Assembly (NCBI GenBank): GCA_963789255.1
Contig: CAWBJW010000003.1
Span: 186,001 to 250,000 of the forward strand
Length of the DNA stretch: 64,000 bases
Source of the DNA: DATARH01 sp963789255
GTDB taxonomy: Bacteria > Pseudomonadota > Alphaproteobacteria > ATCC43930 > CGMCC-115725
Direction: 5' to 3'
The notes under the pieces were generated by a model, which did not search any database, had not been told where the DNA came from, and saw only the letters and a program-made list of their open reading frames with translations. Shown in pieces: positions 26,433 through 35,417 of this stretch (positions are counted from its first letter, which is position 1; every line of letters begins with the position of its first letter). Position numbers and translations under genes: made by a program.

Positions 26433-27744
26433 ATGAACCGCCGCGATTTTGCCACGCTGCTGCTGTCGCTTGGCGCGGCAGGGTGCGATATGTTCAAGGA
26501 CAAGAAAGTGCCGTTGCCCGGCGAGCGGATCCCGGTGCTCGGGATCGGCGGCAGCGTCGAGCCGGACCCGAAGCTCGCCAACACCAAAGTCAACCTGCCG
26601 CCGCCGGCGATCAACCCGGACTGGCCGGAACCGGGCGGCAATCCCGCCCATGCGATGGGCCACCCGGCGCTGGCGGGGAAGCTCGCGCGCGCCTGGGAGA
26701 CCAGTATTGGCGACGGCTCGTCGCGCTACACCAAGGTTATGTCTCAGCCGGTCATCGCCGGCGGTCGGGTATTCGCGATGGATGGCGGCGTCCAGGTCAG
26801 CGCCGTCGATGCGGCGAGCGGCAACCGGATCTGGCGGGTCGACCTGAAGCCCGAGAACGAGCGCGGCAACGCCTTTGGCGGCGGACCGGCATTCTGGAAT
26901 GGCCGCCTCTACGTGGCGACCGGCTATGCCGAGGTGCTGGCGCTCGATCCGGCCGACGGCAAGGTGATCTGGCGCAAGAACGTGACCTCTCCGGTCCATG
27001 CCCCGCCGACCGTTGCGGACGGCCGGGTCTTCGCCGTAACGGTCGACAACGAGCTGAATGCGCTTCGATGCGAAGGATGGCCGGCATCTGTGGTCGCACA
27101 ACGGCATTCCCGAGACCGCCGGTCTGCTGGGCGGCGCCAGCCCGGCGGTCGAGCGCGAGATTGTCGTCGCTGCCTACAGCTCGGGCGAGCTGTTCGCGCT
27201 GCGGGTCGAAAACGGCCGTGTGGTGTGGTCGGACAATCTTGCCTCGACCCGAAGCATCAATGCGATCGCCGGGCTGGCCGACATTCGCGGCCGGCCGGTG
27301 ATCGATCATGGCCGGGTCTTCGCCGTCAGCCACAGCGGGCGCATGGCAGCGATCGATCTGCGCACCGGGGACCGGGTCTGGGAGCAGGAGATCGCCAGCA
27401 GTCACAGCCCGTGGGTCGTCGGCGATTACGTGTTCGTGCTGGCCAACGACAACCAGGTCGTCTGCCTGACGCGCGACGCGGGCAAGGTCCGGTGGGCGCG
27501 CCAGCTGCCCCGATATGAAGACGAGAAGGCGAAATCCGACCCGATCCTGTGGGCGGGCCCGGTGCTCGGCGGCAACCGCCTGATCGCCCTATCCTCGCTT
27601 GGCGCCGCCGCATCGGTATCGCCCTATACGGGCGAGCTGATCGGCCAGCAGGAGATGTCGGCCGGCGGCTTCCTCGGACCGATCGTTGCCGGCAACGCCC
27701 TTTACTTGCTGACCGACAACGCAAATCTCTCTGCTTACAGGTGA
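26433..27744 (+). CDS. bamB: Outer membrane assembly lipoprotein BamB, frameshifted
   Basis: A PQQ-type b-propeller lipoprotein of about 437 residues. The signal ends in a lipobox (LLLSLGAAGC), so the mature protein is anchored at Cys19 or nearby. Propeller blades follow with repeated G.(I/V).W motifs (ASGNRIWRVDL, ADGKVIWRKNV, GDRVWEQEI, GKVRWARQL). Near 27062 the frame breaks between NELNAL and FDAKDGRHLWSHNG; both sides are fully conserved, so a one-base error is probable in a gene needed for outer-membrane protein insertion. It sits 17 bases after the TPR gene and 78 before der, the conserved alphaproteobacterial order. Confidence 0.88.
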
Positions 27745-27822
27745 AGCAGGCTTCGCTCGACTCCCGGCTCGTCATCCTGGAACTGACGAACCGGGAACGG
27801 CAGCGGTGGTTGTATCGGGACA

Positions 27823-29172
27823 ATGTCCTTCACGGTAGCGATTCTCGGGCGTCCGAACGTCGGCAAGTCGACGCTGTTCAACCGGCTCGTTGGTCGGCAG
27901 CTCGCGCTGGTTGACGACCTGCCCGGAGTGACCCGCGACCGCCGCGAGGGTGACGGACATATCGCCGACCTCGCCTTCCGGCTGATCGATACCGCCGGCC
28001 TCGAAGAGGCGGCGCCCGAGACGCTGGCCGGCCGCATCCGGGCGCAGACCGAGCGCTCGCTCGACCTCGCCGACGTCGCACTCCTGGTCATCGACGTGCG
28101 CGCGGGGCTGACCCCGGCCGATCGCCATTTCGCCCGCGTTCTACGGGGCGCCGGGAAGCCCATCATTCTCGTCGCCAACAAGGCCGAGAGCAGCGGCGCG
28201 CTCGCCGAACTAGGCGATGCCTATGCCCTCGGGCTCGGCGAGCCGGTGGCGATTTCGGCCCGCCACGGCGAGGGTATGGCCGAGCTGTACGAGCGGCTCT
28301 TGCCCTTCGCGCCAGAGGCGGAGGCTGCGCCGGCCGAGGACGAGCCAGAAAAGCCGCTGCAGCTTGCCATCGTCGGGCGGCCCAATGTCGGCAAGTCGAC
28401 GCTGGTCAACCGCCTCATTGGCGAGGATCGGGTGCTGACCGGCCCCGAGCCGGGCATCACCCGCGACGCGATTGCCGTCGATTGGGAATGGGGAGGACGG
28501 CCGGTCCGCCTCATCGACACCGCCGGGATGCGCCGACGGTCTCGCATCGAGGCCCCGCTCGAACGGCTCTCGGTCGCCGACACGCGCCGCGCGGTGCGCT
28601 TTGCCGAAACCGTCATTCTCGTCATCGACGCGTTGCAGCCGCCGGAGCGCCCGTTGGAGCGCCAGGACCTGACGATCGCCAATCTGGTTGCCGAGGAAGG
28701 CCGGGCGATCGTGCTGGCGGCCGACAAATGGGACCTGGTCGGCGACCCGAAGGCGGCGCTGGCGCGGCTGCACGAGCAGCTGGAACGGTCGTTGCCGCAG
28801 CTCAACGGCGTCGCGCTGGTCGCGGTATCCGGGCTCACCGGTTACGGTCTCGGCGGGCTGATGAAAGCGGTGTTCGCGGCCGATGCGGTGTGGAACCGGC
28901 GGGTGCCGACCGCGGCGCTCAACCGCTGGCTGGCGGCGATCCAGGAACATCACCCGCCGCCGCTGGTGAGCGGACGGCGCTTGCGCCTGCGCTACATCAC
29001 CCAGGTCAATGCACGGCCGCCAAGCTTTGCCCTCTTTGCCTCCAAGCCGGGCGAGCTTCCCAAATCCTACCGGCGCTACCTGGTCAATGGGCTGCGCGAG
29101 GATTTTGCGCTGCCCGGCACGCCCATTCGCCTGATGCTGCGCAAGGGAGAAAATCCCTACGCGCCCGGCTGA
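27823..29172 (+). CDS. der: Ribosome biogenesis GTPase Der
   Basis: A complete 449-residue EngA/Der. It has two tandem GTPase domains: the first P loop is GRPNVGKS at 9-16 with DTAGLEE and NKAE (G4), the second P loop is GRPNVGKS near 184-191 with DTAGMRR and ADKWD. A C-terminal KH-like domain follows (LRYITQVNARPPSFALFASKP). It acts in 50S subunit assembly. Downstream, the MBOAT gene's ATG overlaps the stop by one base, an unusual coupling of a ribosome factor to a surface acyltransferase. Confidence 0.96.
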   Translation: MSFTVAILGRPNVGKSTLFNRLVGRQLALVDDLPGVTRDRREGDGHIADLAFRLIDTAGLEEAAPETLAGRIRAQTERSLDLADVALLVIDVRAGLTPADRHFARVLRGAGKPIILVANKAESSGALAELGDAYALGLGEPVAISARHGEGMAELYERLLPFAPEAEAAPAEDEPEKPLQLAIVGRPNVGKSTLVNRLIGEDRVLTGPEPGITRDAIAVDWEWGGRPVRLIDTAGMRRRSRIEAPLERLSVADTRRAVRFAETVILVIDALQPPERPLERQDLTIANLVAEEGRAIVLAADKWDLVGDPKAALARLHEQLERSLPQLNGVALVAVSGLTGYGLGGLMKAVFAADAVWNRRVPTAALNRWLAAIQEHHPPPLVSGRRLRLRYITQVNARPPSFALFASKPGELPKSYRRYLVNGLREDFALPGTPIRLMLRKGENPYAPG

Positions 29173-30536
29173 TGCTGTTCAACAGCTTCGCGTTCATCTT
29201 CGGCTTTCTGCCGCCCGTGCTGGCCGGCTATTGGCTCCTTGCCGGATACGAGATCGGCCGTTTGTGGTTCCTGTTCGGTGCATCGCTGGTCTTTTACGGC
29301 TATTCCGATTGGCGCTACCTACCGCTGCTGATCGCCTCGATCGCGGTCAATTGGGCGGCGGCCGAACTTTATTTTGCGCGCCGCCGCCGTAAAGTCCTCG
29401 TCGCGGCGATCGCGGCGGATCTTGCCTGCCTCGGCGTCTTCAAATATCTCGGTTTCTTTGAAGGCATCGTCGCCGATATCACCGGCTGGCAGCTGCCGGT
29501 GCTCGCTCTGGCGCTGCCGCTCGGGATCAGTTTTTTCACCTTCCACCACATCATCTATCTCGCCGACCTGTTGCGGGGGCCGGCGCCGCGCTACCGCCTG
29601 CGCGACTATGCGCTCTACATCGCGCTGTTCCCGCAAATTCTCGCCGGCCCGCTGGTGCGGCATCGCGAGATCGTGCCCCAGTTTGGGCTGGCACCGGGTC
29701 GGGCCGGATGGGACGAGCGCCTGGCACGCGGCATTGCGCTGTTCGTAATCGGCCTTGCCAAGAAGGTGGTCCTCGCGGATGCGCTCTCGGCTGTTGCCGA
29801 CCCGGTCTTTGCCCAGGCGGCAACGGCCTCGGTGACGGTCGGCGCGGCCTGGACCGGGGCGCTCGCCTTCCCATTGCAGATCTACTTCGACTTTTCCGGC
29901 TATTCCGATATGGCGATCGGGCTGGCGCTGATGTTCGGATTTGCGCTGCCGTACAATTTCGCGGTTCCGTACCGGGCGACGAGCCTGCAGGACTTCTGGC
30001 GGCGCTGGCACATGACGTTGACGCGCTTTCTGCGCGACTATCTGTACATTCCGCTCGGCGGCAACCGGCAAACGCTGCCGCGGCACGTCCTCGCGATTGC
30101 GGTAACCCTGGTGCTCGGCGGGCTGTGGCACGGCGCCGGCTGGACCTTCGTCATCTGGGGCGCTCTCCATGGCATGGGCCTGGCGGCCGGCGTTCTATGG
30201 CGCCGCTGGATGCCTGCGCTGCCGGCTCTGGCGGGATGGGTTGTACTGATCGCCTTTCTGCTGGTCACCTGGGTGTTCTTTCGCGCGCCGTCGCTGGTGG
30301 CGGCTAGCCGCATGTTGGCGGCGATGGGCGGCTGGGCCCCGCCGGCGCCGCTCTCCAGCCTGCGTACGATTGTGTTTGCCGGTGCCGTTGCCCTGATCGG
30401 GCGAAGCAGCCAGGATTTTGCGGAACGTCTCAGGCCCGGCCGCCTGGTTGCGCTCGTTGGCGCGGCGGCAACGGTCGCGGTCCTGATGAAGCTCGGCGAC
30501 GGGCCCTCCTATGAGTTCATCTATTTCCACTTCTGA
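29172..30536 (+). CDS. MBOAT family O-acyltransferase (AlgI-like)
   Basis: A 454-residue multi-spanning membrane acyltransferase of the AlgI/DltB group. The catalytic histidine H320 lies in GLWHGAGWTFVIWG and the family motifs QIYFDFSGYSDMAIG and FWRRWHMTLTRFLRDY are present. It moves acyl groups across the inner membrane to a periplasmic acceptor, usually acetyl to a polysaccharide. The start overlaps the der stop by one base. The next gene encodes the expected SGNH-like periplasmic partner and starts inside this gene (26-base overlap), so the two form one acylation module. Confidence 0.92.
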   Translation: MLFNSFAFIFGFLPPVLAGYWLLAGYEIGRLWFLFGASLVFYGYSDWRYLPLLIASIAVNWAAAELYFARRRRKVLVAAIAADLACLGVFKYLGFFEGIVADITGWQLPVLALALPLGISFFTFHHIIYLADLLRGPAPRYRLRDYALYIALFPQILAGPLVRHREIVPQFGLAPGRAGWDERLARGIALFVIGLAKKVVLADALSAVADPVFAQAATASVTVGAAWTGALAFPLQIYFDFSGYSDMAIGLALMFGFALPYNFAVPYRATSLQDFWRRWHMTLTRFLRDYLYIPLGGNRQTLPRHVLAIAVTLVLGGLWHGAGWTFVIWGALHGMGLAAGVLWRRWMPALPALAGWVVLIAFLLVTWVFFRAPSLVAASRMLAAMGGWAPPAPLSSLRTIVFAGAVALIGRSSQDFAERLRPGRLVALVGAAATVAVLMKLGDGPSYEFIYFHF

Positions 30537-31531
30537 GTCGGCGCGTTGGCGACCGATGCTGCGGCTCTACGCGGTGGCGTCCGTGGTCTTCGGTGTCACG
30601 GTCGCCGCGCTCCTCGTCATGCTCGATCCTTACGACACGGGCCGCCTCGCGGTTGTCACCGGATACGGCGTGCCGGCGGTCGGGCAGCGCCTTGCCGCAG
30701 CGAGCCTCGGACGCGAGTCGGCGGCGGCGGGCGCGATTATCGGCAACTCGACAATGCAGCTCGTCGATCCGGCAAGGCTGACGGCATTGACCGGGGTGCA
30801 TTTCGTCTCTTTGGCCGTCGCCGGCACCGGGCCAGTCGAGCAGACTGGCGGTCGCCGACTGGTACCTGCGCCATCATCGCGCCGGCGCAGGGAAGGGGAC
30901 TCGGGCAATCGCGTTCGGCCTCGACCAGTCGTGGTGCCAGAGCGACGGCGGCCTCTCCATCAACAACCCGTTTCCGTTCTGGCTCTATTCGGGCAGCACG
31001 CTCGACTATGTCGCCAACCTGATGCAGTTGAAGACGATCGAGGCGGCCGAGCGCAAGCTCAAGGTGGTTTTCGGGCGCGATCCGCCGCTCCCTGCCGACG
31101 GCTACCGCGACTACGACACCGGTTATCATTGGGGAGCCGCGGCGTCGCACCGCGAACTTGCACTGCCGGCCGATGACAGCCCGCTGCCCGGACGCATCGA
31201 TTTTGCCGCGGTGCCCCGTCTGCGCGAATTCCTTGCCGACCTGCCGGCGAAGACCGATGCCGTCCTGTTGTTCCCGCCGCGGCATATCAATGGGCTGCCG
31301 GCGCCGGGGAGCGGCGCCGCGGCGGTCTTCGCCCGGTGCAAGGCGGCCTATCGCGACCTCGTCGCGAAGCGGCCGCGGACAATTGTGGTCGACCTGGCGG
31401 TCGATGGCGATGTTGCTCGCGACGACCAATTTTTCTGGGACAGGGTGCATTATCGTCGGCCCGTTGCCCGAATCGTCGAGGACAGTATCGCCCGGGCGTT
31501 GCGTCCACGGCAATCTGCCGCCCGCGATTAG
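30511..31531 (+). CDS. SGNH-hydrolase-like (AlgX/AlgJ-type) partner of MBOAT, frameshifted
   Basis: About 340 residues. An N-terminal membrane anchor (LRLYAVASVVFGVTVAALLVML) is followed by an SGNH-like first block (AGAIIGNSTMQLVDPARL, with the nucleophile candidate in GNST). Near 30845 the frame breaks after GTGPVEQ and resumes as LAVADWYLRHHRAGAGKG, then FGLDQSWC, and a late block with D-x-x-H (DRVHYRRP). The layout matches periplasmic partners of MBOAT proteins that complete O-acetylation. Only the frame break is abnormal; both halves are intact. It overlaps the MBOAT gene by 26 bases. The IS630 element lies immediately downstream. Confidence 0.72.
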
Positions 31532-31545
31532 GCCGACCCTGTCTA

Positions 31546-32712
31546 ATACCAAATCCCGCTGATTAGAACCGATGGGCCCAATCGCGCAGGCCGATCGACA
31601 TGATAGTCCATGGCCGGTCAACGAGCTTGTTCCAGGCATGACAGCAGTGATCGAGGATGTCGCCGTACGACTGGAAGACCCGGTTGGAGAGCCAGTTGTC
31701 GCGCATGTACTGCCAGATGTTTTCGACCGGATTGAGTTCCGGCGACTTCGGGGGCAGCGGCATCAGGGTGATGTTGTCGGGGATGTCGAGCTTGGCGGAG
31801 AGGTGCCAGCCGGCCTGATCGAGCAGCAGGACGGCATGGGCGCCCGGTGTAACCGTTCGGGAGATTTCGGCCAGGTGCAGCGCCATCGCGGCGGTATTGC
31901 AGCGCGGCAGGATGAGGCCGGCGGCAGTCCCCTTGGCCGGACAGATCGCGCCGAAGATATAGGTCGAGCGCGTTCTCTGATCGTGGGGTGCCGAGGGCCG
32001 CGTCCCGCGCCGTGCCCATCGCCGGGTGATCTTGTTCTTCTGGCCGATCCGGGCCTCGTCTTGAAACCAGATCTCTATCGGCTTGCCGGCCGCGTCGCGC
32101 TTGGCAATCACGTCGAGGCTCTCGGCGAAGTTTTTTTGAACGCCGCCAGGGCCTCGCCATCCTGGGCGTGGTGCCGGGGTCGCGCCGACAGCTTGCGCAA
32201 GCCCAGAGCGCGCAATTCGCGGCTCAGCGTCTGCTTGCTGATCGAGATGCGGAATTCCTCGAACACCCATTGCGCCAGATCGACCAGCCGCCAGCGGACA
32301 ACGCCGTGAACCGCCGGGATCGGACCGCTCTCGACGATCTCCAGCAACGCTTGCCGGTGCGCTTCGGTGAGCAGCGGCGCGTTGCCCGGGGCCTTGCCGT
32401 TCACCAAGCCAGGCGGCCCCTCGGCGTTGAAAGCCAACACCCAGTCCCGCACCGTTTGCAGCCCGACGCCACCCATCTTGGCGGCCTCGGTGCGAGATCC
32501 GCCGTCATAGATCGCCGCCAGAGCCAACAAGCGTCGGGTCTGAGCGGCATCCACAGACCGCTTCGCCAGATCGCGCAATCCTACCGCGTCGTAACCCTCC
32601 CGAAGGCGAACCGCTGCCGCCATGGCAAACCCCCTCTCGTTTGCCACGGTGAATTACATTCTCCTCGCCTTGGGAATCCCCTACGTGAGTTGCGCTCGGA
32701 GGGACTTGGTAT
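31546..32712 (-). mobile_element. IS630-family insertion sequence
   Basis: About 1.17 kb. Terminal inverted repeats are ATACCAAATCCCGC on the left and, reverse-complemented, ATACCAAGTCCCTC on the right, each next to TA, the target used by this family. One transposase gene read in two frames fills the inside. It inserted just after the SGNH-like gene and shows no internal decay, so it may be recent. The exact ends could differ by a few bases because of the TA-rich edges. Confidence 0.85.
31563..32623 (-). CDS. IS630 family transposase, two frames joined at an A7 tract
   Basis: The first part (MAAAVRLREGYDAVGLRDL, HTH through GGVGLQTVRDW) runs to ALAAFKK. At the T7 run 32131-32137 (A7 on the coding strand) a -1 shift continues NFAESLDVIAKRD and then the DDE domain: D in EIWFQDEARIG, D in VLLLDQAGWH and E in SPELNPVENIW. 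Total about 353 residues. Some IS630 elements express the transposase by programmed -1 slippage at A-rich tracts, and this A7 is a suitable site; a simple sequence error is the alternative. The frame is open to 32647, but the second Met matches the usual family start. Confidence 0.85.
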
Positions 32713-32861
32713 AACGGCCGGGTCCGGCGCGAAGGCGGACCGCTCATTGCTCCCGAGGGATCTTGAAAAAGCAAATTTGTCGCATATATATCGAAAACAG
32801 CAATAACGCGGACACGAGGCGGCCTTGGCCCGCGACGGAGGATTCCCTGATAAATTGCGAA

Positions 32862-32885
32862 AAATTCCCTGCTCTGAGGGAATTT
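32862..32885 (-). repeat. Second copy of dispersed CCCT hairpin
   Basis: Stem AAATTCCCT/AGGGAATTT with loop GCTCTG, identical to the 23234 copy except one loop base, and again with five T after it on the minus strand. No gene ends just upstream of it on that strand except the IS element's outer flank. Confidence 0.65.
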
Positions 32886-33057
32886 CCTCGCCGCAGCGCC
32901 CGGTTTTGCGGCGGGCCTGGCGGCACGGCGACGGGCTGGGCAGCACGGCGGCTCAGGGTCGAGTTCGGCGGCTCGATAGCGGTCCCGCGAGGCGGCGCTT
33001 GCCCGCCGGGCGGCGGCGGAGCGGCACGCCGGGAGGCGAGCGGCGGCGGATCCCTGC

Positions 33058-33112
33058 AACTCCCTGCTCGGCCGAAATAACTCCCTGCTCGGCCGCGCAA
33101 ATCTCCCTGCGC
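33058..33112. repeat. 21-base tandem repeat
   Basis: AACTCCCTGCTCGGCCG occurs at 33058-33074 and again at 33079-33095, followed by a degenerate third unit (AAATCTCCCTGCGCG). The TCCCTG core is shared with the nearby hairpin elements. Confidence 0.6.
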
Positions 33113-33186
33113 GCGAACCGGGAAATTCGATGAAAAGCGTAGAGTTTCCGCCAGTTTTCGCGAGCGGCAAGCGGCCGAAACACAAA

Positions 33187-33208
33187 AATTCTCTGCCGGC
33201 AGGGAATT
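33187..33208 (-). terminator. Intrinsic terminator of the pyrophosphatase gene
   Basis: Starting five bases after the stop codon of the pyrophosphatase gene on the minus strand: arms AATTCCCTG and CAGAGAATT around CCGG (one G-T pair), followed by a T run. Shares its CCCTG arm with the dispersed hairpins. Confidence 0.65.
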
Positions 33209-33212
33209 GTCG

Positions 33213-35312
33213 TCAGCCGGCCGCCCAGCGGCCGAGGATCGCCAGCAGCAATAGCGCCACGATGTTGGTGATCTTGATCATCGGGTTGATCGCCGGCCCG
33301 GCGGTGTCCTTGTAGGGGTCGCCGACGGTGTCGCCGGTCACCGCCGCCTTGTGCGCCTCGGAGCCCTTGCCGCCGTGGTGGCCCGATTCGATGTATTTCT
33401 TGGCGTTGTCCCAGGCGCCGCCGCCCGAGGTCATCGAGATCGCGACGAAGAGGCCGGTGACGATCGTGCCGAGCAGCATCGCCCCCAGCGCAGCGAACCC
33501 GGCCGCCCGCCCGGCGATCAGCGCGATGACGGCAAACAGCACGATCGGCGCCAGCACCGGCAACAGCGACGGCACGATCATCTCGCGGATCGCCGCCTTG
33601 GTCAGCATGTTGACCGCAAGGCTGTAATCGGGCTTGGCCGTCCCCTCCATGATGCCGGGGATCTCGCGGAACTGGCGGCGCACCTCGACGACGATGGCGC
33701 CGGCCGAGCGGCCGACCGCCTGCATGCCGAGCGAGCCGAACAGGTAGGGCAGGAGGCCGCCGATAAAGAGGCCGATCACGACATAGGGGTCCTGCAGGGC
33801 AAAGTGCACGTCGAGCTTCGGGAAGTAATGGTGCAGGTCCTCGGTATAGGCGGCGAACAGCACGAGCGAGGCGAGCGCGGCGGAGCCGATCGCGTAGCCC
33901 TTGGTCACCGCCTTCGTCGTGTTGCCGACGGCGTCGAGCGCGTCGGTGGTGCGCCGCACCTCGGGCGGCAGATCGGCCATCTCGGCGATGCCGCCGGCGT
34001 TGTCGGTGACCGGGCCGTAGGCGTCGAGCGCGACGATCATGCCGGCGAGCGCGAGCATCGTCGTCGCCGCGATCGCGATGCCGAAGAGGCCGGCAAACAG
34101 ATAGGCCAGCACGATCCCGACGCAGATGACGATGACCGGCAATGCCGTCGCCTCCATCGACACCGCAAGGCCCTGGATAACGTTGGTGCCGTGCCCGGTG
34201 GTCGACGACTGCGCGATGCTGCGCACCGGCCGGAATTCGGTCGCGGTGTAGTATTCGGTGATCCAGACGATGAACCCGGTGACCGCCAGGCCGACGATCG
34301 CGCACAGCAGGAGGTGCCAGCCGGTCACCGAGGCGTCGTTCGTCATCTTCCATGAGACGCTGAGGCCGACCAGCGCATAGATCACAAAGGCGATCGCCCC
34401 GACCGACAGAATGCCGGTCGCGATCAGCCCCTTGTAGAGCGCCCGCATGATCCCGTTATCGGCGCCGAGCTTGACGAAGAAGGTGCCGATGACCGAAGTG
34501 AGGATGCACACCGCGCCGATCGCCAGCGGTAAGAGCAGCATCCGGTCGAGCAGCGGCTGCGCGAAGAAGACCGCGGCCAGCAGCATCGTCGCGACGATGG
34601 TCACGACATAGGTTTCGAACAGATCCGCCGCCATGCCGGCGCAGTCGCCGACATTGTCGCCGACATTGTCGGCAATGACCGCCGGGTTGCGCGGGTCGTC
34701 TTCGGGGATGCCGGCCTCGACCTTGCCGACGAGGTCGGCCCCGACATCGGCGCCCTTGGTAAAGATGCCGCCGCCGAGACGGGCAAAGATCGAGATCAGC
34801 GAGGCGCCGAAGCCGAGCGCCACCATCGCTTCGAGCACCGAGCGCAAATCCGCGGCCGGGGTGATCGCGCGCAGCACGAAATAATAGCAGCCGGCGCCGA
34901 GTATGCCGAGCCCGACCACCAGCATGCCGGTGACGGCGCCCGCCTTGAAGGCGATGTCGAGCCCGGCGGCGAGCCCGCCGCGCGCGGCCTGCGCGGTGCG
35001 TACATTGGCGCGCACCGACACGTTCATGCCGATATATCCGGCCGCTCCGGATAAGACCGCCCCGATCAGATAGCCGACCGCGACGCGCCAGCCCAGGGTA
35101 ATCCCGAGGATGATCAGGATCACCACGCCGACGATGGCGATCGTCCGGTATTGCCGGTTCAGATAAGCGCTGGCGCCGAGCTGGATCGCGCTGGAGATCT
35201 CCTGCATGCGCGCGCTTCCGGCGTTCGCCGCCAGCACGCGGCGGCTCGTCAGCAAGCCGTAAGTCAACGCCAGCAAACCGCAGGCAATGACGAGAATGTA
35301 GGCCGGCGCCAT
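33213..35312 (-). CDS. hppA: Membrane-bound K+-insensitive proton-pumping pyrophosphatase
   Basis: A 699-residue polytopic inner-membrane pyrophosphatase. The substrate-binding block is intact (DVGADLVGKVE and DDPRNPAVIADNVGDNVGDCAGMAADLFE). The diagnostic position after GNTT is Lys (GNTTKAVTKG, near residue 467), which marks K+-independent H+-pumping enzymes. It couples PPi hydrolysis to proton export and can support growth under low energy. A terminator follows directly at 33187, and a GC-rich hairpin with T7 sits 27 bases before the start codon. Confidence 0.95.
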   Translation of the reverse strand: MAPAYILVIACGLLALTYGLLTSRRVLAANAGSARMQEISSAIQLGASAYLNRQYRTIAIVGVVILIILGITLGWRVAVGYLIGAVLSGAAGYIGMNVSVRANVRTAQAARGGLAAGLDIAFKAGAVTGMLVVGLGILGAGCYYFVLRAITPAADLRSVLEAMVALGFGASLISIFARLGGGIFTKGADVGADLVGKVEAGIPEDDPRNPAVIADNVGDNVGDCAGMAADLFETYVVTIVATMLLAAVFFAQPLLDRMLLLPLAIGAVCILTSVIGTFFVKLGADNGIMRALYKGLIATGILSVGAIAFVIYALVGLSVSWKMTNDASVTGWHLLLCAIVGLAVTGFIVWITEYYTATEFRPVRSIAQSSTTGHGTNVIQGLAVSMEATALPVIVICVGIVLAYLFAGLFGIAIAATTMLALAGMIVALDAYGPVTDNAGGIAEMADLPPEVRRTTDALDAVGNTTKAVTKGYAIGSAALASLVLFAAYTEDLHHYFPKLDVHFALQDPYVVIGLFIGGLLPYLFGSLGMQAVGRSAGAIVVEVRRQFREIPGIMEGTAKPDYSLAVNMLTKAAIREMIVPSLLPVLAPIVLFAVIALIAGRAAGFAALGAMLLGTIVTGLFVAISMTSGGGAWDNAKKYIESGHHGGKGSEAHKAAVTGDTVGDPYKDTAGPAINPMIKITNIVALLLLAILGRWAAG

Positions 35313-35338
35313 CTGTCAGGTTCCTTCGCTGCGCTCGC

Positions 35339-35381
35339 AAAAAAACCCGCCCGCGGCCGCGCGCCCTGCGCGGCGGGGGCA
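35339..35381 (-). terminator. Hairpin with T7 between Fe-S gene and hppA
   Basis: On the minus strand a very GC-rich stem (CCCGC...GCGGG outside, GCCGCGC/GCGCGGC inside) ends in seven T, 37 bases after the Fe-S gene stop and 27 bases before the hppA ATG. It should stop the Fe-S transcript; because it is so close to hppA it might also act as an attenuator. Confidence 0.65.
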
Positions 35382-35417
35382 GGTCAAGGCGCCGGCACCA
35401 TGCCAGATGACGCCCTT

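Larger units (their letters stand above)
32713..33212. other. 500-base repeat-rich spacer without a gene
   Basis: Between the IS630 element and the pyrophosphatase gene. It holds a copy of the dispersed CCCT hairpin (32862), a two-and-a-half copy 21-base tandem repeat (33058) and the pyrophosphatase terminator (33187). Reading frames here lack ribosome sites and coding-like composition. Confidence 0.6.

Noticed and set aside
33058..33112. Possible CRISPR array
   Set aside because: Only two exact units at 21-base spacing, no spacers and no cas genes.
32505..33185. 226-codon frame in the spacer after the IS element
   Set aside because: Runs through repeats and hairpins with no ribosome site; Arg/Pro-rich composition typical of non-coding GC-rich DNA.
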